Below are positions 1 to 8,049 of a stretch of 32,233 nucleotides of DNA, in pieces. Under the pieces are notes generated by a model, which had not been told where the DNA came from, did not search any database, and saw nothing but the letters and a program-made list of their open reading frames with translations. The position numbers were made by a program, and so were the translations under genes. The stretch covers positions 1-32,233 of the forward strand of contig JAGFWP010000023.1 in the NCBI GenBank assembly GCA_017639935.1, given 5' to 3'. Position 1 is the stretch's first letter. Each line of letters begins with the position of its first letter. The DNA is from Pelagibacteraceae bacterium (lineage in GTDB: Bacteria; Pseudomonadota; Alphaproteobacteria; HIMB59; GCA-002718135).

Positions 1-706
1 TTGAGAAAAAAAACAAAAATGATTCTTCTTTAATATTTATATAATATTCATCATAAAATGATAATCTAAATTTGTTTACTAAGTAATAAAAAGGATTAAT
101 TTTAAAAAGAAACATCCATTTTGGATCAATTGCATGTATAGAAAAAAAAGTACCTGATAAAAAACTTATGGGCACAACAATAAAATTAGAAATACTGGAT
201 TGTATATCCCAAGTGAAAAATAAAAATCCTATTATGGAGCCTATAGAAGAAAAAATAAGAGAAGTAAGAAATAAATAGTAAAAAATCATTAAAAAATTAA
301 ATGAATAAAATTTAACAAAAAAAGTAAGAACAATTATATTAACAAGACCTGTAAATAATCCTATAAATATAGAGGCAATCAACAGTGAGATTAATATTTC
401 TGTTCTTGACATTGGTGACATTAAATAATCATTAAATGAACCTATTTGCTTCATAAATATCAAAGACTCAGAAATATTTTGATAACTAACTTGCATAACT
501 GTCATTATGATAATACCGGGGACAACAAAGTTTAAATAATTACCCTTTTCATCTAGACTATAATAATTTCTAACAGTACTTAAAATTACAACAAAAATTA
601 TAGTACTGACTAATGGAGATATTATTGTAGATTGAAATTCGGAGAAAAATTCTCTTATTTTTTGAAAAAAAATCGTGTTTATTGCATAGTAACTAAGGTT
701 ACTCAT
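1..706 (-). CDS. ABC-2 type transporter permease (partial, runs off the window)
   Basis: The reverse strand reads open from an ATG at 706 to the window edge, giving about 235 residues with no stop. The protein begins MSNLSYYAINTIFFQKIREF. It has the layout of an ABC-2 (PF01061) permease: a short cytoplasmic N-terminus, a first membrane helix near residues 27-40, a periplasmic stretch, then further hydrophobic helices. The late motif SGTFFSIHAIDP, before the last helices, is typical of this family. The family exports drugs, polysaccharides or lipids with a separate ATPase, which must lie outside the window. The gene starts 3 nt after the stop of the M20 amidohydrolase, so the two are probably cotranscribed. 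The substrate cannot be told. The family call is fairly safe; the C-terminus is not seen. Confidence 0.75.
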   Translation of the reverse strand, partial: MSNLSYYAINTIFFQKIREFFSEFQSTIISPLVSTIIFVVILSTVRNYYSLDEKGNYLNFVVPGIIIMTVMQVSYQNISESLIFMKQIGSFNDYLMSPMSRTEILISLLIASIFIGLFTGLVNIIVLTFFVKFYSFNFLMIFYYLFLTSLIFSSIGSIIGFLFFTWDIQSSISNFIVVPISFLSGTFFSIHAIDPKWMFLFKINPFYYLVNKFRLSFYDEYYINIKEESFLFFFS

Positions 707-709
707 AAA

Positions 710-1882
710 TTATTTTTTAAAAAAATTTTTTACCAAATTTACCCAAAAATTTACACCAATAGGAAGTAAATCATCATTAAAATCATATTTTGTTGTATGT
801 AAATAATCTTTATGATTAGAATCCCTTTGCCCAATATATAAATATGAACCAGGTTTCTCGTTTAATAAATAAGAAAAATCTTCACCTCCCATAGAAGGCT
901 CTACATCCATTTGAACATTCTTTTCTCCAACAAGTTCTTTTGCTACAATGCTTGAAAAAACACTTTCTTTTTTAGAATTAATTGTTGGGGGATACTTTCT
1001 AAAATATACTACTTCTACCTCACCTCCATTTGCTTTTGCAATACCTTTTGCAGTTTCATTTATTCTTTTTTCTATTTTATCTCTTATTTCTTGTTTAAAA
1101 GTCCTAACTGTACCATTCAGAATAACTTCATCATCAATAACATTATATGCGCTACCTCCATGAATTTTTGTAACAGTAATTAATGCGTTATCAACTGGAT
1201 TTAAAAACCGACTAATAATTGTTTGTAGAGATAAAACTATTTGTGATGCTATGACTATAGGATCAATGGCCAAATGAGGTAAGGCGGCATGCCCCCCCTT
1301 TCCTTTTACAATTATATCATATTCATCAACCGCAGCCATCATAGCTCCTGTTGAGATACCGAAATGACCAAGGGGTAATTCAGGCCAATTATGAAGTGCG
1401 TAAACTTCATCAATTTTATGATCGTTAAATAAGCCATCCTGAATCATTTTTTCACCACCGCCAAAACCTTCTTCTCCTGGCTGAAAAATAAAATAAACAG
1501 TTCCATCAAATTCTGGATTTTCTTTTATATATTTAGCTGCACCGAGCAACATTGTGGTGTGACCATCATGTCCACAAGCATGCATCATTCCTTCATTCAT
1601 TGATTTATGATCAAAAGAATTTTTTTCAGTCATAGGCAGTGCATCAAAATCGGCTCTGAGACCAATTGTTTTTTCACCATTTCCTCTGTTTCCTTTAATC
1701 CAAGCTACAATGCCAGTGTTTGCATAACCTGTCTTAAAATCAATGTTCCATGATTTAAGTTTGTTTTGAATAAATTCAGAAGTTTTGTGTTCTTGAAGTC
1801 CAATTTCAGGTATGCGATGAAGATCTCTTCTCCACTCTTTCATTTCTTCTTGCATTTGATTGATACTATTTAAAATTGGCAT
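710..1882 (-). CDS. M20 family metallo-amidohydrolase (hippurate hydrolase / N-acyl-amino-acid deacylase-like)
   Basis: A 390-residue cytosolic zinc/manganese peptidase-family M20D hydrolase. Visible motifs are HRIPEIG (22-28), HACGHDGH (101-108, with metal ligands C103 and H105), PGEEG (135-139, catalytic/ligand glutamates), HNWP (164-167, H164) and a C-terminal H362 before KYDFND. The length is normal for the family. Relatives cleave N-acyl or N-carbamoyl groups from amino acids, or remove indole-acetyl or p-aminobenzoyl groups; which bond is cut here cannot be read from sequence. Its ATG overlaps the TAA of the upstream lipoprotein gene by one base, and an ABC-2 permease starts 3 nt after its stop, so it sits mid-operon. 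A role in amino-acid scavenging is possible but is inference. Confidence 0.85.
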   Translation of the reverse strand: MPILNSINQMQEEMKEWRRDLHRIPEIGLQEHKTSEFIQNKLKSWNIDFKTGYANTGIVAWIKGNRGNGEKTIGLRADFDALPMTEKNSFDHKSMNEGMMHACGHDGHTTMLLGAAKYIKENPEFDGTVYFIFQPGEEGFGGGEKMIQDGLFNDHKIDEVYALHNWPELPLGHFGISTGAMMAAVDEYDIIVKGKGGHAALPHLAIDPIVIASQIVLSLQTIISRFLNPVDNALITVTKIHGGSAYNVIDDEVILNGTVRTFKQEIRDKIEKRINETAKGIAKANGGEVEVVYFRKYPPTINSKKESVFSSIVAKELVGEKNVQMDVEPSMGGEDFSYLLNEKPGSYLYIGQRDSNHKDYLHTTKYDFNDDLLPIGVNFWVNLVKNFFKK

Positions 1883-2514
1883 TAGAATATTCCAAAAAAA
1901 CCTTTCTTATTTAGTTCGCTTTCACACTGTTTAAGCTGATTGTTATACTTATTACCTGTTGATTCAACATTTTTTGCAACATTAATTAACCACTTTTTAG
2001 ATTTAAAAGATTTTTTTTTCCAACCTCCGTGGCCCTCATGATAGGCTAAATATTGATTATAAAAATCATTTTTTGGAATTTCTAAAATTTTTGTTGTTTG
2101 ATCAGAATACCATCCAATAAAATCTGTCACATCGGAAAAATTTGCTCTTGATGCATTATTTTTCCCATTTTTTAATTTGTACCAGTCCCAAGTTGGATTT
2201 ATTACTTGAGCATATCCAAATGCTGATGAAGGTCTGCTGCTGGGTATTATCCCGAATAATTTTTTTCTTTCCGGTTTGGCAAATTGCTTAAATGAAGACT
2301 CTTGGTTGATAATTGCTAGTTGTAACGCTATTGGGACATTCCATTTATCATAGCTTTTTTTTGTTGCTTTATACCAATTCTTTTTTTCATTAAATAAAAT
2401 ACAACTGTCTGCAGTATTTGTAAGTTTCTTTGATGTGCAGGCAACAACAAAAATCAGAATTATTGATAATGCTATCAATAATTTCTCAAGGTGCATAAAA
2501 AATCTAATTAACAT
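1882..2514 (-). CDS. Lytic-transglycosylase-like (SLT-fold) lipoprotein
   Basis: A 210-residue protein with an N-terminal hydrophobic segment ending in the lipobox-like IFVVAC (Cys26), so probably an outer-membrane lipoprotein. The body resembles SLT-domain peptidoglycan hydrolases: an alpha-helical segment with AIINQESSFKQFAKP (the Glu is the candidate acid), then SAFGYAQVINPTWDWY, the family's Gly-Tyr-Ala/Gln signature, and later YLAYHEGHGGW. Such enzymes cleave the glycan strand to give anhydromuropeptides. Two starts are possible: ATG 2514, or ATG 2496, which gives a more conventional signal peptide (MHLEKLLIALSI). No clear ribosome-binding site separates them. It is divergent from htpG and overlaps the next gene by one base (TAATG). 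Confidence 0.7.
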   Translation of the reverse strand: MLIRFFMHLEKLLIALSIILIFVVACTSKKLTNTADSCILFNEKKNWYKATKKSYDKWNVPIALQLAIINQESSFKQFAKPERKKLFGIIPSSRPSSAFGYAQVINPTWDWYKLKNGKNNASRANFSDVTDFIGWYSDQTTKILEIPKNDFYNQYLAYHEGHGGWKKKSFKSKKWLINVAKNVESTGNKYNNQLKQCESELNKKGFFGIF

Positions 2515-2600
2515 AAGTTATGGAGATATAAGCAAATATATGTCAAAAAAAGATTGTAACCTATTGAATATGAACTAATAGTGCTTAAATCTAGTTAATA

Positions 2601-4469
2601 ATGGCCGAAAATAAGAAAAAAAAAGAAAGTTTGTCTTTTCAAGCCGAAGTCAGCAAACTTTTAGATATTGTAGCTAATTCTTTATATAGTGAAAGAGAGA
2701 TATTCTTAAGGGAATTAATCTCTAATTCAGCAGATGCTTGTGAAAAATTACGTTATCTAGCAATAACAAAAAAAGGATTGCTTGGAGATCAAAAAGATCT
2801 CTCAATTCATATCAGGTTATCAAAAAAGAAGAAAATTATTGAGATAGAAGATAACGGAATTGGCATGTCTCGCCAAGAATTAATTGATAATTTGGGAACT
2901 ATCGCAAGATCGGGAACCAATAAATTTATTGAAGCAATGAAGACTAAAAAGAAGGATGATCTTTCTGCAATTGGTCAGTTTGGAGTTGGGTTTTATTCTT
3001 CATACATGGTTGCAGAAACAGTTGATGTTTTATCAAAAAGTGCTGAAAATAAAGAAACTAATCTCTGGTCTTCAAACGGGAAAGATGGATACAGCATTGA
3101 AAATCAAAATAAAAAAGATAGAGGAACTATAATTAGTTTAAAAATAAAAAAAGATGCTGATGAATTTTTAGATAGTATCAGATTAAGATCAATAATAACT
3201 AAATATTCAAACTACATACCTTTTCCCATCTACTTAAAAGACTTAGACAGCAAAGATAAAGAAGAAAAAGTTAATGAAGGTGAGCCTTTGTGGCTAAAAG
3301 ATAAAAAAAAGATAAAAAAAGAAGATTACAAACAATTTTATAACAATATTTCTTTTAATTTTGACGATCCTTTAAAAACAATCCATTACAATGCCGAGGG
3401 CGTAATTAATTATAAAGCTCTTCTATTTCTGCCAACCAACCAACCAATGGATTTATTTAATCCTGATCGAAAAAATAAAATTAAATTATATGTGCAAAAA
3501 GTTTTTATCACTGATGACTGTGAAGAAATTATTCCACATTGGCTAAGATTTATTCCTGGAGTTGTAGATTCCCAAGATATTTCTCTAAATATCAGTAGGG
3601 AAATGTTGCAAAATAACCCAATAATTTCAAAAATTAAAAAAGGAATTACCATAAAAATATTAAATGAATTATCTGCTCTTGCTGATGTTGAAACGAAAGC
3701 TTATTTAAATTTTTGGAAAAATTTTGGTGCTGTCATTAAAGAAGGTTTGTACGAATTTAATGATCATCATGACAAAATACTACCATTGTTACGTTTTCAT
3801 ACATCTGAAAATGAAGAAGTTATTTCTTTAGATGATTACTTATTAAAAATGGTAAAAAACCAAAATGAAATATATTACTTTGCGAATACTGATAAAGAAC
3901 ATATTAAAAACAGTCCTCAATTAGAAACCTTTATTGATAAAAAAATTCCAGTTCTTTTCATGACTGATGCTGTTGATGAATTTTGGTTGCAAAATGCAAG
4001 TAAATATAAGGATAAAACATTCAAATCAATCACGAAGGGGAAAATAGATCTTTCAAAAATAAAATCAACAAACACAAAAGAAAAAGAAAATAGTGAATCA
4101 AAAAATAACACTAATATCAATGATTTAATAAATGTTTTAAAAAAAGAACTTGAAAATAAAATATCAAACGTTGTTGTCTCAAATAGATTGACCAAAAGTC
4201 CAATCATCCTAATTGCTGATGAAAGCGGTATGGATATAAATATGGAAAAACTAATGAAAATGCATAATAAAACAATGCCAGACAGCAAAAAAATTTTGGA
4301 AATTAATCCAAATCATCCAATGATATTAAAATTATCAGAATCATTATCAAAAATTGATCATAAAAAATTATCATCATTACTATTAGATCAAGCTAATATT
4401 TTAGACGGCAATGTTTTGTCTAATCCAACAAATTACATTGAATCTCTAACTGAACTTTTTATTAAATAA
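2601..4469 (+). CDS. htpG: Molecular chaperone HtpG (Hsp90)
   Basis: A 622-residue bacterial Hsp90, full length for the family. The GHKL ATP-binding domain shows RELISNSADACEKL (37-50), DNGIGM (84-89) and GQFGVGFYSSYMVA (125-138). The middle domain contains the conserved RGVVDS/NISRE-type region, here PGVVDSQDISLNISREMLQ. The C-terminal dimerisation domain is present. Cytosolic chaperone that remodels client proteins in an ATP-dependent way. It starts with ATG at 2601, 86 nt from the divergent lipoprotein gene, and ends only 2 nt from the stop of the convergent serA. No distinct heat-shock promoter could be recognised in the short upstream gap. Highly confident. Confidence 0.97.
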   Translation: MAENKKKKESLSFQAEVSKLLDIVANSLYSEREIFLRELISNSADACEKLRYLAITKKGLLGDQKDLSIHIRLSKKKKIIEIEDNGIGMSRQELIDNLGTIARSGTNKFIEAMKTKKKDDLSAIGQFGVGFYSSYMVAETVDVLSKSAENKETNLWSSNGKDGYSIENQNKKDRGTIISLKIKKDADEFLDSIRLRSIITKYSNYIPFPIYLKDLDSKDKEEKVNEGEPLWLKDKKKIKKEDYKQFYNNISFNFDDPLKTIHYNAEGVINYKALLFLPTNQPMDLFNPDRKNKIKLYVQKVFITDDCEEIIPHWLRFIPGVVDSQDISLNISREMLQNNPIISKIKKGITIKILNELSALADVETKAYLNFWKNFGAVIKEGLYEFNDHHDKILPLLRFHTSENEEVISLDDYLLKMVKNQNEIYYFANTDKEHIKNSPQLETFIDKKIPVLFMTDAVDEFWLQNASKYKDKTFKSITKGKIDLSKIKSTNTKEKENSESKNNTNINDLINVLKKELENKISNVVVSNRLTKSPIILIADESGMDINMEKLMKMHNKTMPDSKKILEINPNHPMILKLSESLSKIDHKKLSSLLLDQANILDGNVLSNPTNYIESLTELFIK

Positions 4470-4471
4470 TC

Positions 4472-5407
4472 TTAAACTGAATTAGTAATTTTTCCGGTAT
4501 TAAAAAATTCTGAAATTTGTTCTGCTATTTGTTTAGCTACGATTATCTGTGCATCTTCTGTTGAAGCAGCTATGTGAGGGGTTAAAATTAAATTATTTGC
4601 ACCAAATAAAATATTGTTCTTCGCCGGTTCTTCAGAATAAACATCTAAAGCAGCCCCTTTAATTATTGATTCTTTTAAAGCAGTATTTAAATCAACTTCA
4701 TTAATTAAATTACCTCTAGCCGTATTGATAATAACCGCATTTTTTTTCATTTTTTTTAACTCTGACAAATTTATAATTGGATTACCGTTCTTTTGGGAAT
4801 TGCAATGAAGGCTTATTATGTCACAAAAAGAAAGAATTTCATCTAAAGGTAATGATTTAATATTTGAAAAATTATCTTTTCTAGATTCAAAAGATTCTGA
4901 AAAAACAGAAATTTCCATATCAAAACCTTTGACAATTTCTGCAACGCGTTGAGCTACATTTCCAAATCCAATAAGGCCAATTTTTTTTCCTCTTAATTCC
5001 AGTCCTTTATATTTTTTCTTTTCCCATAAACCTTTATGAGTACTATCATTGGTTTCAGGTATTTTTCTATACAAAGACAAAATTAATGAAATTGTGTGTT
5101 CAGCTGTTGCATTAGTATTTCCTCCAGGAGTATTCATAACAATGATATTTTTTTTCTTAGCTGTTACAACATCGATATTATCAATACCAGCCCCTGCCCT
5201 TCCTATGATTTTCAGTTTATCTGCTGTTTCAATAATCTCTTTGCTTACATTTGTTGCAGAACGAACTACAAGTCCGTCATAATATTTAATAATACCTTTT
5301 AAATTGTCTGGCTTTAAATCAGTTATTACATCAACATCAATATTATTATTTTCAAAAACTTCTTTTGCAATATCACTTAAGGAATCTGAAATTAATATTT
5401 TAGGCAT
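4472..5407 (-). CDS. serA: D-3-phosphoglycerate dehydrogenase, short form lacking the regulatory domain
   Basis: A 311-residue D-2-hydroxyacid dehydrogenase. The NAD-binding signature GLIGFGNVAQRVAE sits mid-protein. The catalytic triad regions are visible as NTARGN (Arg), SEEP (Glu) and LTPHIAAST (His). The family oxidises 3-phosphoglycerate to 3-phosphohydroxypyruvate, the first step of serine synthesis. The assignment rests on the neighbour: its ATG overlaps the end of serC by 8 nt. The protein ends about 200 residues short of the long alphaproteobacterial SerA (about 525), so it lacks both the ASB and the ACT domains that carry serine feedback inhibition. On sequence alone another hydroxyacid dehydrogenase is conceivable, but operon position makes SerA the best call. 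Confidence 0.85.
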   Translation of the reverse strand: MPKILISDSLSDIAKEVFENNNIDVDVITDLKPDNLKGIIKYYDGLVVRSATNVSKEIIETADKLKIIGRAGAGIDNIDVVTAKKKNIIVMNTPGGNTNATAEHTISLILSLYRKIPETNDSTHKGLWEKKKYKGLELRGKKIGLIGFGNVAQRVAEIVKGFDMEISVFSESFESRKDNFSNIKSLPLDEILSFCDIISLHCNSQKNGNPIINLSELKKMKKNAVIINTARGNLINEVDLNTALKESIIKGAALDVYSEEPAKNNILFGANNLILTPHIAASTEDAQIIVAKQIAEQISEFFNTGKITNSV

Positions 5408-6557
5408 ATTGATTTTTCACTGTATAAAATGCCCAATCCATCCAAGGAAGCAAACTCTTAATATCTTCAGGCTCCACTGTTCCGCCTCCCCAAATTCGGA
5501 ATGAAGGCGGAGCTTTTGGATATCCATTAATGTCTTTTGCAACTTTCTCTTCATCAAGTAACACGGTTATTTTTTTTATAACTTCTCTTTGTTTGTCATT
5601 ATCCCTATTTAAAAACCAATCTTCAACTATTGTAAATGTAATCGCTGTATTTGATCTTGTCTTCTCATCGTGGGTTAAAAATTTAGCCCATTTTGATTCA
5701 CTAATCCAATTACTTATATATTCTAGAGATTGATCAGAGCGTTTAATTAAATTAACAATACCTCCCAGAGAATCTACCCAGTTTAAAGTATCTAAAGCAT
5801 CTTCTACGCAAAGCATAGAGGGAGTATTAATTGTTGAACCTTCAAAAATACCAGATAATATTTTTTTATTTTTAGCAAAACGAAAAGCCTTTGGAATGGG
5901 CCAAGATGGCTGGTGTGTCTCTACTCTATTTACAGCACGTGGTGATAATGCCAACATACCGTGGGCCGCCTCTCCTCCCAGCACCTTTTGCCATGACCAT
6001 GTTAATACATCGCATTTTTCATAATCTATGGGCATTGCAAAGATTGCAGAAGTTGCATCACAAATTGTCAGACCTTCCCTGTTAGGGGGAATCCAGTCAC
6101 CATTGGGGATCCGAACTCCTGAGGTCGTACCATTCCAAGTAAAAATCACATCATTATCAAAATTCACTTTAGTCAGGTCTGGCAGTTCACCATAGTCTGC
6201 TTCATGAATATTTCTATTTTCAATTTTTAATTCATCAACGACATCAATCACCCAGTCTTTCCCAAAATTTTCCCACGCCAAGACGTCCACACCTCTTTGA
6301 CCTAATAAACACCACATAGCTGCTTCAATTGAACCGGTGTCCGATCCAGGCATAATTCCTAAAAGATAATTTTCTGGCAATCCTAAAATTTTTTTTGATC
6401 TTAGAATAATTTCATTTAATTTATCTTTACATTCTTTAGCCCTATGAGATCTGCCCAACGATGCCGATTCAAGATTGGATAAAGACCAATTAGGTCTCTT
6501 TGTTGTCGGACCGCTGGAAAAATTAGGATTGTTTGGCTTTTTATTAGGTTTTTGCAT
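5400..6557 (-). CDS. serC: Phosphoserine aminotransferase (alphaproteobacterial type)
   Basis: A 385-residue PLP-dependent fold-type I aminotransferase of the alphaproteobacterial/archaeal SerC subfamily. It transfers an amino group from glutamate to 3-phosphohydroxypyruvate. The N-terminus reads NPNFSSGPTTKRPNW, typical of SerC, and GRSHRAKECKDKL and MPGSDTGSIEAAMW follow. CDATSA (166-171) holds the PLP-contacting Asp167, and WSWQKVLGGEAAHG (188-201) has Lys191 as the PLP Schiff-base lysine. It lies between the DUF1015 gene (16 nt gap upstream) and serA (8 nt overlap downstream), forming a serine operon under the riboswitch at 7.83-7.99 kb. No phosphoserine phosphatase (SerB) is in the window. 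Confidence 0.95.
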   Translation of the reverse strand: MQKPNKKPNNPNFSSGPTTKRPNWSLSNLESASLGRSHRAKECKDKLNEIILRSKKILGLPENYLLGIMPGSDTGSIEAAMWCLLGQRGVDVLAWENFGKDWVIDVVDELKIENRNIHEADYGELPDLTKVNFDNDVIFTWNGTTSGVRIPNGDWIPPNREGLTICDATSAIFAMPIDYEKCDVLTWSWQKVLGGEAAHGMLALSPRAVNRVETHQPSWPIPKAFRFAKNKKILSGIFEGSTINTPSMLCVEDALDTLNWVDSLGGIVNLIKRSDQSLEYISNWISESKWAKFLTHDEKTRSNTAITFTIVEDWFLNRDNDKQREVIKKITVLLDEEKVAKDINGYPKAPPSFRIWGGGTVEPEDIKSLLPWMDWAFYTVKNQYA

Positions 6558-6573
6558 TATTAATTATATATTA

Positions 6574-7800
6574 TCATTGGTTAAATTCATACACAACAAG
6601 ACCATCTAAAGGTTTGGGATCAAACCATGTTGTCTTTGGAGGCATTGTTAAATTATTATTTGCTAAGTTAATAACATCTTCAATATTAGAAGGAAAAATA
6701 GAAAAAGCTACACTATCAATATTATCATTAACTTTTTTTTCAAGAGCCTCAAGTCCGTGGCATCCTGCAATAAACCTTATTCTTTCATCATTGTTAATAT
6801 CTTTAATACCCAATATTGATCTTAAACAATATTGATTTAGAATATTAATATCCAAATTTGATAATATATCTTCTTCTAATAATTCTTTTTTTTTAAAATT
6901 AATGGAATACCATTGATTATGATGATACATTCCAAATTGTTTAGTTTTTTTAGGTCTGAAAGATTCATTTTCTTTATTGCAATCAAAAAAACATTCGATT
7001 TTTTTTATAAATTCATTAACAGACAATCCATTTAAATCTTTTACTACTCTGTTATAGTCAAAAATTTTTGATTGACTCTTAGGAAAAGCTGCAATCATAA
7101 AAAAAATGCAACCATCAGCATTATTAAATTTATTATTTTTTTTTTGATAATATTCTGATATTTTTTTCATTGCCCCCATACGATGATGTCCATCTGCAAT
7201 ATAAAGATACTCAATGTTATTTATTTTCTTTGATAATTTATTTACGTCTTCAAGATTTTGAATACACCACAAAGTATGGTGGGATTTATCAAATGATTCA
7301 AAATCGTAATCAGGAACATTTATCGTTAAATTTTTTAAAAAACTTTCTATATTCTTATCATCTTCATATGAAACATAAATAGGGCCGATCTGCGTTTCTA
7401 TATTAAGCATTTGATCTGCTCTTTCATTTAATCTGCTCTGGTAAGTTAACTCATGGCCTTTAATTCTATTTTCAATAAAATCTCTGATATTTGCGACTGC
7501 AAGGAATCCTACCTGAATATGGTCTTGTAATTTAATTTGATAAATATAGTAACTATCAACATCATCTTTTTTAATAATATCTCTCTCCTTCATTTCATCA
7601 AAATGATCTTTTGCAGCCTTTAATGTATCAATTTCTTTTAATTGACCAACTGGATTTAAAATTTTTAGGTAATTCCAGTAATGTTTTTCATGAATATCAA
7701 TTAAATGATGTTCATTTAAATGATCTGTTGATGGAGCAATTAAATTTTTTGCTTCTTCATTAAAAGGCCGCGTACCCTTAAAAGGTCTAATATCAATCAT
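6574..7800 (-). CDS. DUF1015 family protein, first gene of the serine operon
   Basis: A 408-residue cytosolic protein that matches DUF1015. It opens with IRPFKGTRP, has IKGHELTYQSRLNERADQML (113-132), the region that in relatives reads K-H-E-x-T, and carries the family's strongest signature ADGHHRMGAMKK (202-213). The clustered histidines and Asp of ADGHHR look like an active or metal site. The biochemical role is not known to me. Genes of this family often sit beside serA/serC, and here it leads the DUF1015-serC-serA transcript, starting right after the glycine-riboswitch-like leader. A role in phosphoserine or serine metabolism, such as the missing phosphatase step, is inference from position. 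The start ATG at 7800 is the only plausible one. Confidence 0.85.
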   Translation of the reverse strand: MIDIRPFKGTRPFNEEAKNLIAPSTDHLNEHHLIDIHEKHYWNYLKILNPVGQLKEIDTLKAAKDHFDEMKERDIIKKDDVDSYYIYQIKLQDHIQVGFLAVANIRDFIENRIKGHELTYQSRLNERADQMLNIETQIGPIYVSYEDDKNIESFLKNLTINVPDYDFESFDKSHHTLWCIQNLEDVNKLSKKINNIEYLYIADGHHRMGAMKKISEYYQKKNNKFNNADGCIFFMIAAFPKSQSKIFDYNRVVKDLNGLSVNEFIKKIECFFDCNKENESFRPKKTKQFGMYHHNQWYSINFKKKELLEEDILSNLDINILNQYCLRSILGIKDINNDERIRFIAGCHGLEALEKKVNDNIDSVAFSIFPSNIEDVINLANNNLTMPPKTTWFDPKPLDGLVVYEFNQ

Positions 7801-7828
7801 TTAAGCTCTTATAATTACTTTCTCTATT

Positions 7829-7988
7829 ACCTCTCTCTGTGCTCAGACCTAGAGTTTTGTCGAGAGACGTACACCTTCGGTAGAGTAACCGCCCTTTTCC
7901 AGAGTTTTTTCCTTTATACTGTCCTTTTACCTGAGAGTTTCCGAGTTGTTGCTCATTTCGGTATTAAATTTAATTAATTTCTCCCAAG
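7829..7988 (-). ncRNA. Tandem glycine riboswitch (two aptamers) upstream of DUF1015-serC-serA
   Basis: The minus-strand leader carries the glycine-riboswitch core CTCTCAGGTAAAAGGACAG at 7937-7919. It is preceded by a GGGAGA P1 strand (near 7985) and an ACCGAA...GAGCAAC...CTCGG element (about 7962-7940), and is followed by ACTCTGG. This matches aptamer 1 of the type known for glycine. A second, more divergent copy follows: ACCGAAGGTG at 7881-7872, then ACTCTAGGTCTGAGCACAG at 7855-7837 and a purine-rich GAGAGAGG tail. The element ends about 30 nt before the DUF1015 ATG. No terminator hairpin with a U-run is visible between aptamer and gene, so control of translation start is more likely (inference). 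A covariance-model match would settle it. Confidence 0.88.
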
Positions 7989-8049
7989 TTAAGAAAAATA
8001 AAAAAACAACCTATAAATAATTGAAAATAACTACATAGATAGTTTCAAA

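Noticed and set aside
5891-6085. Plus-strand frame within serC
   Set aside because: Antisense to the PLP-lysine region of SerC, which is conserved on the minus strand.
7989-8049. Inverted sequence AACTA/TAGTT after trpB2 as a terminator
   Set aside because: Only 5 bp and AU-rich with no U-run; this stretch is more likely to hold the promoter of the riboswitch transcript, but no hexamers were clear enough to list.
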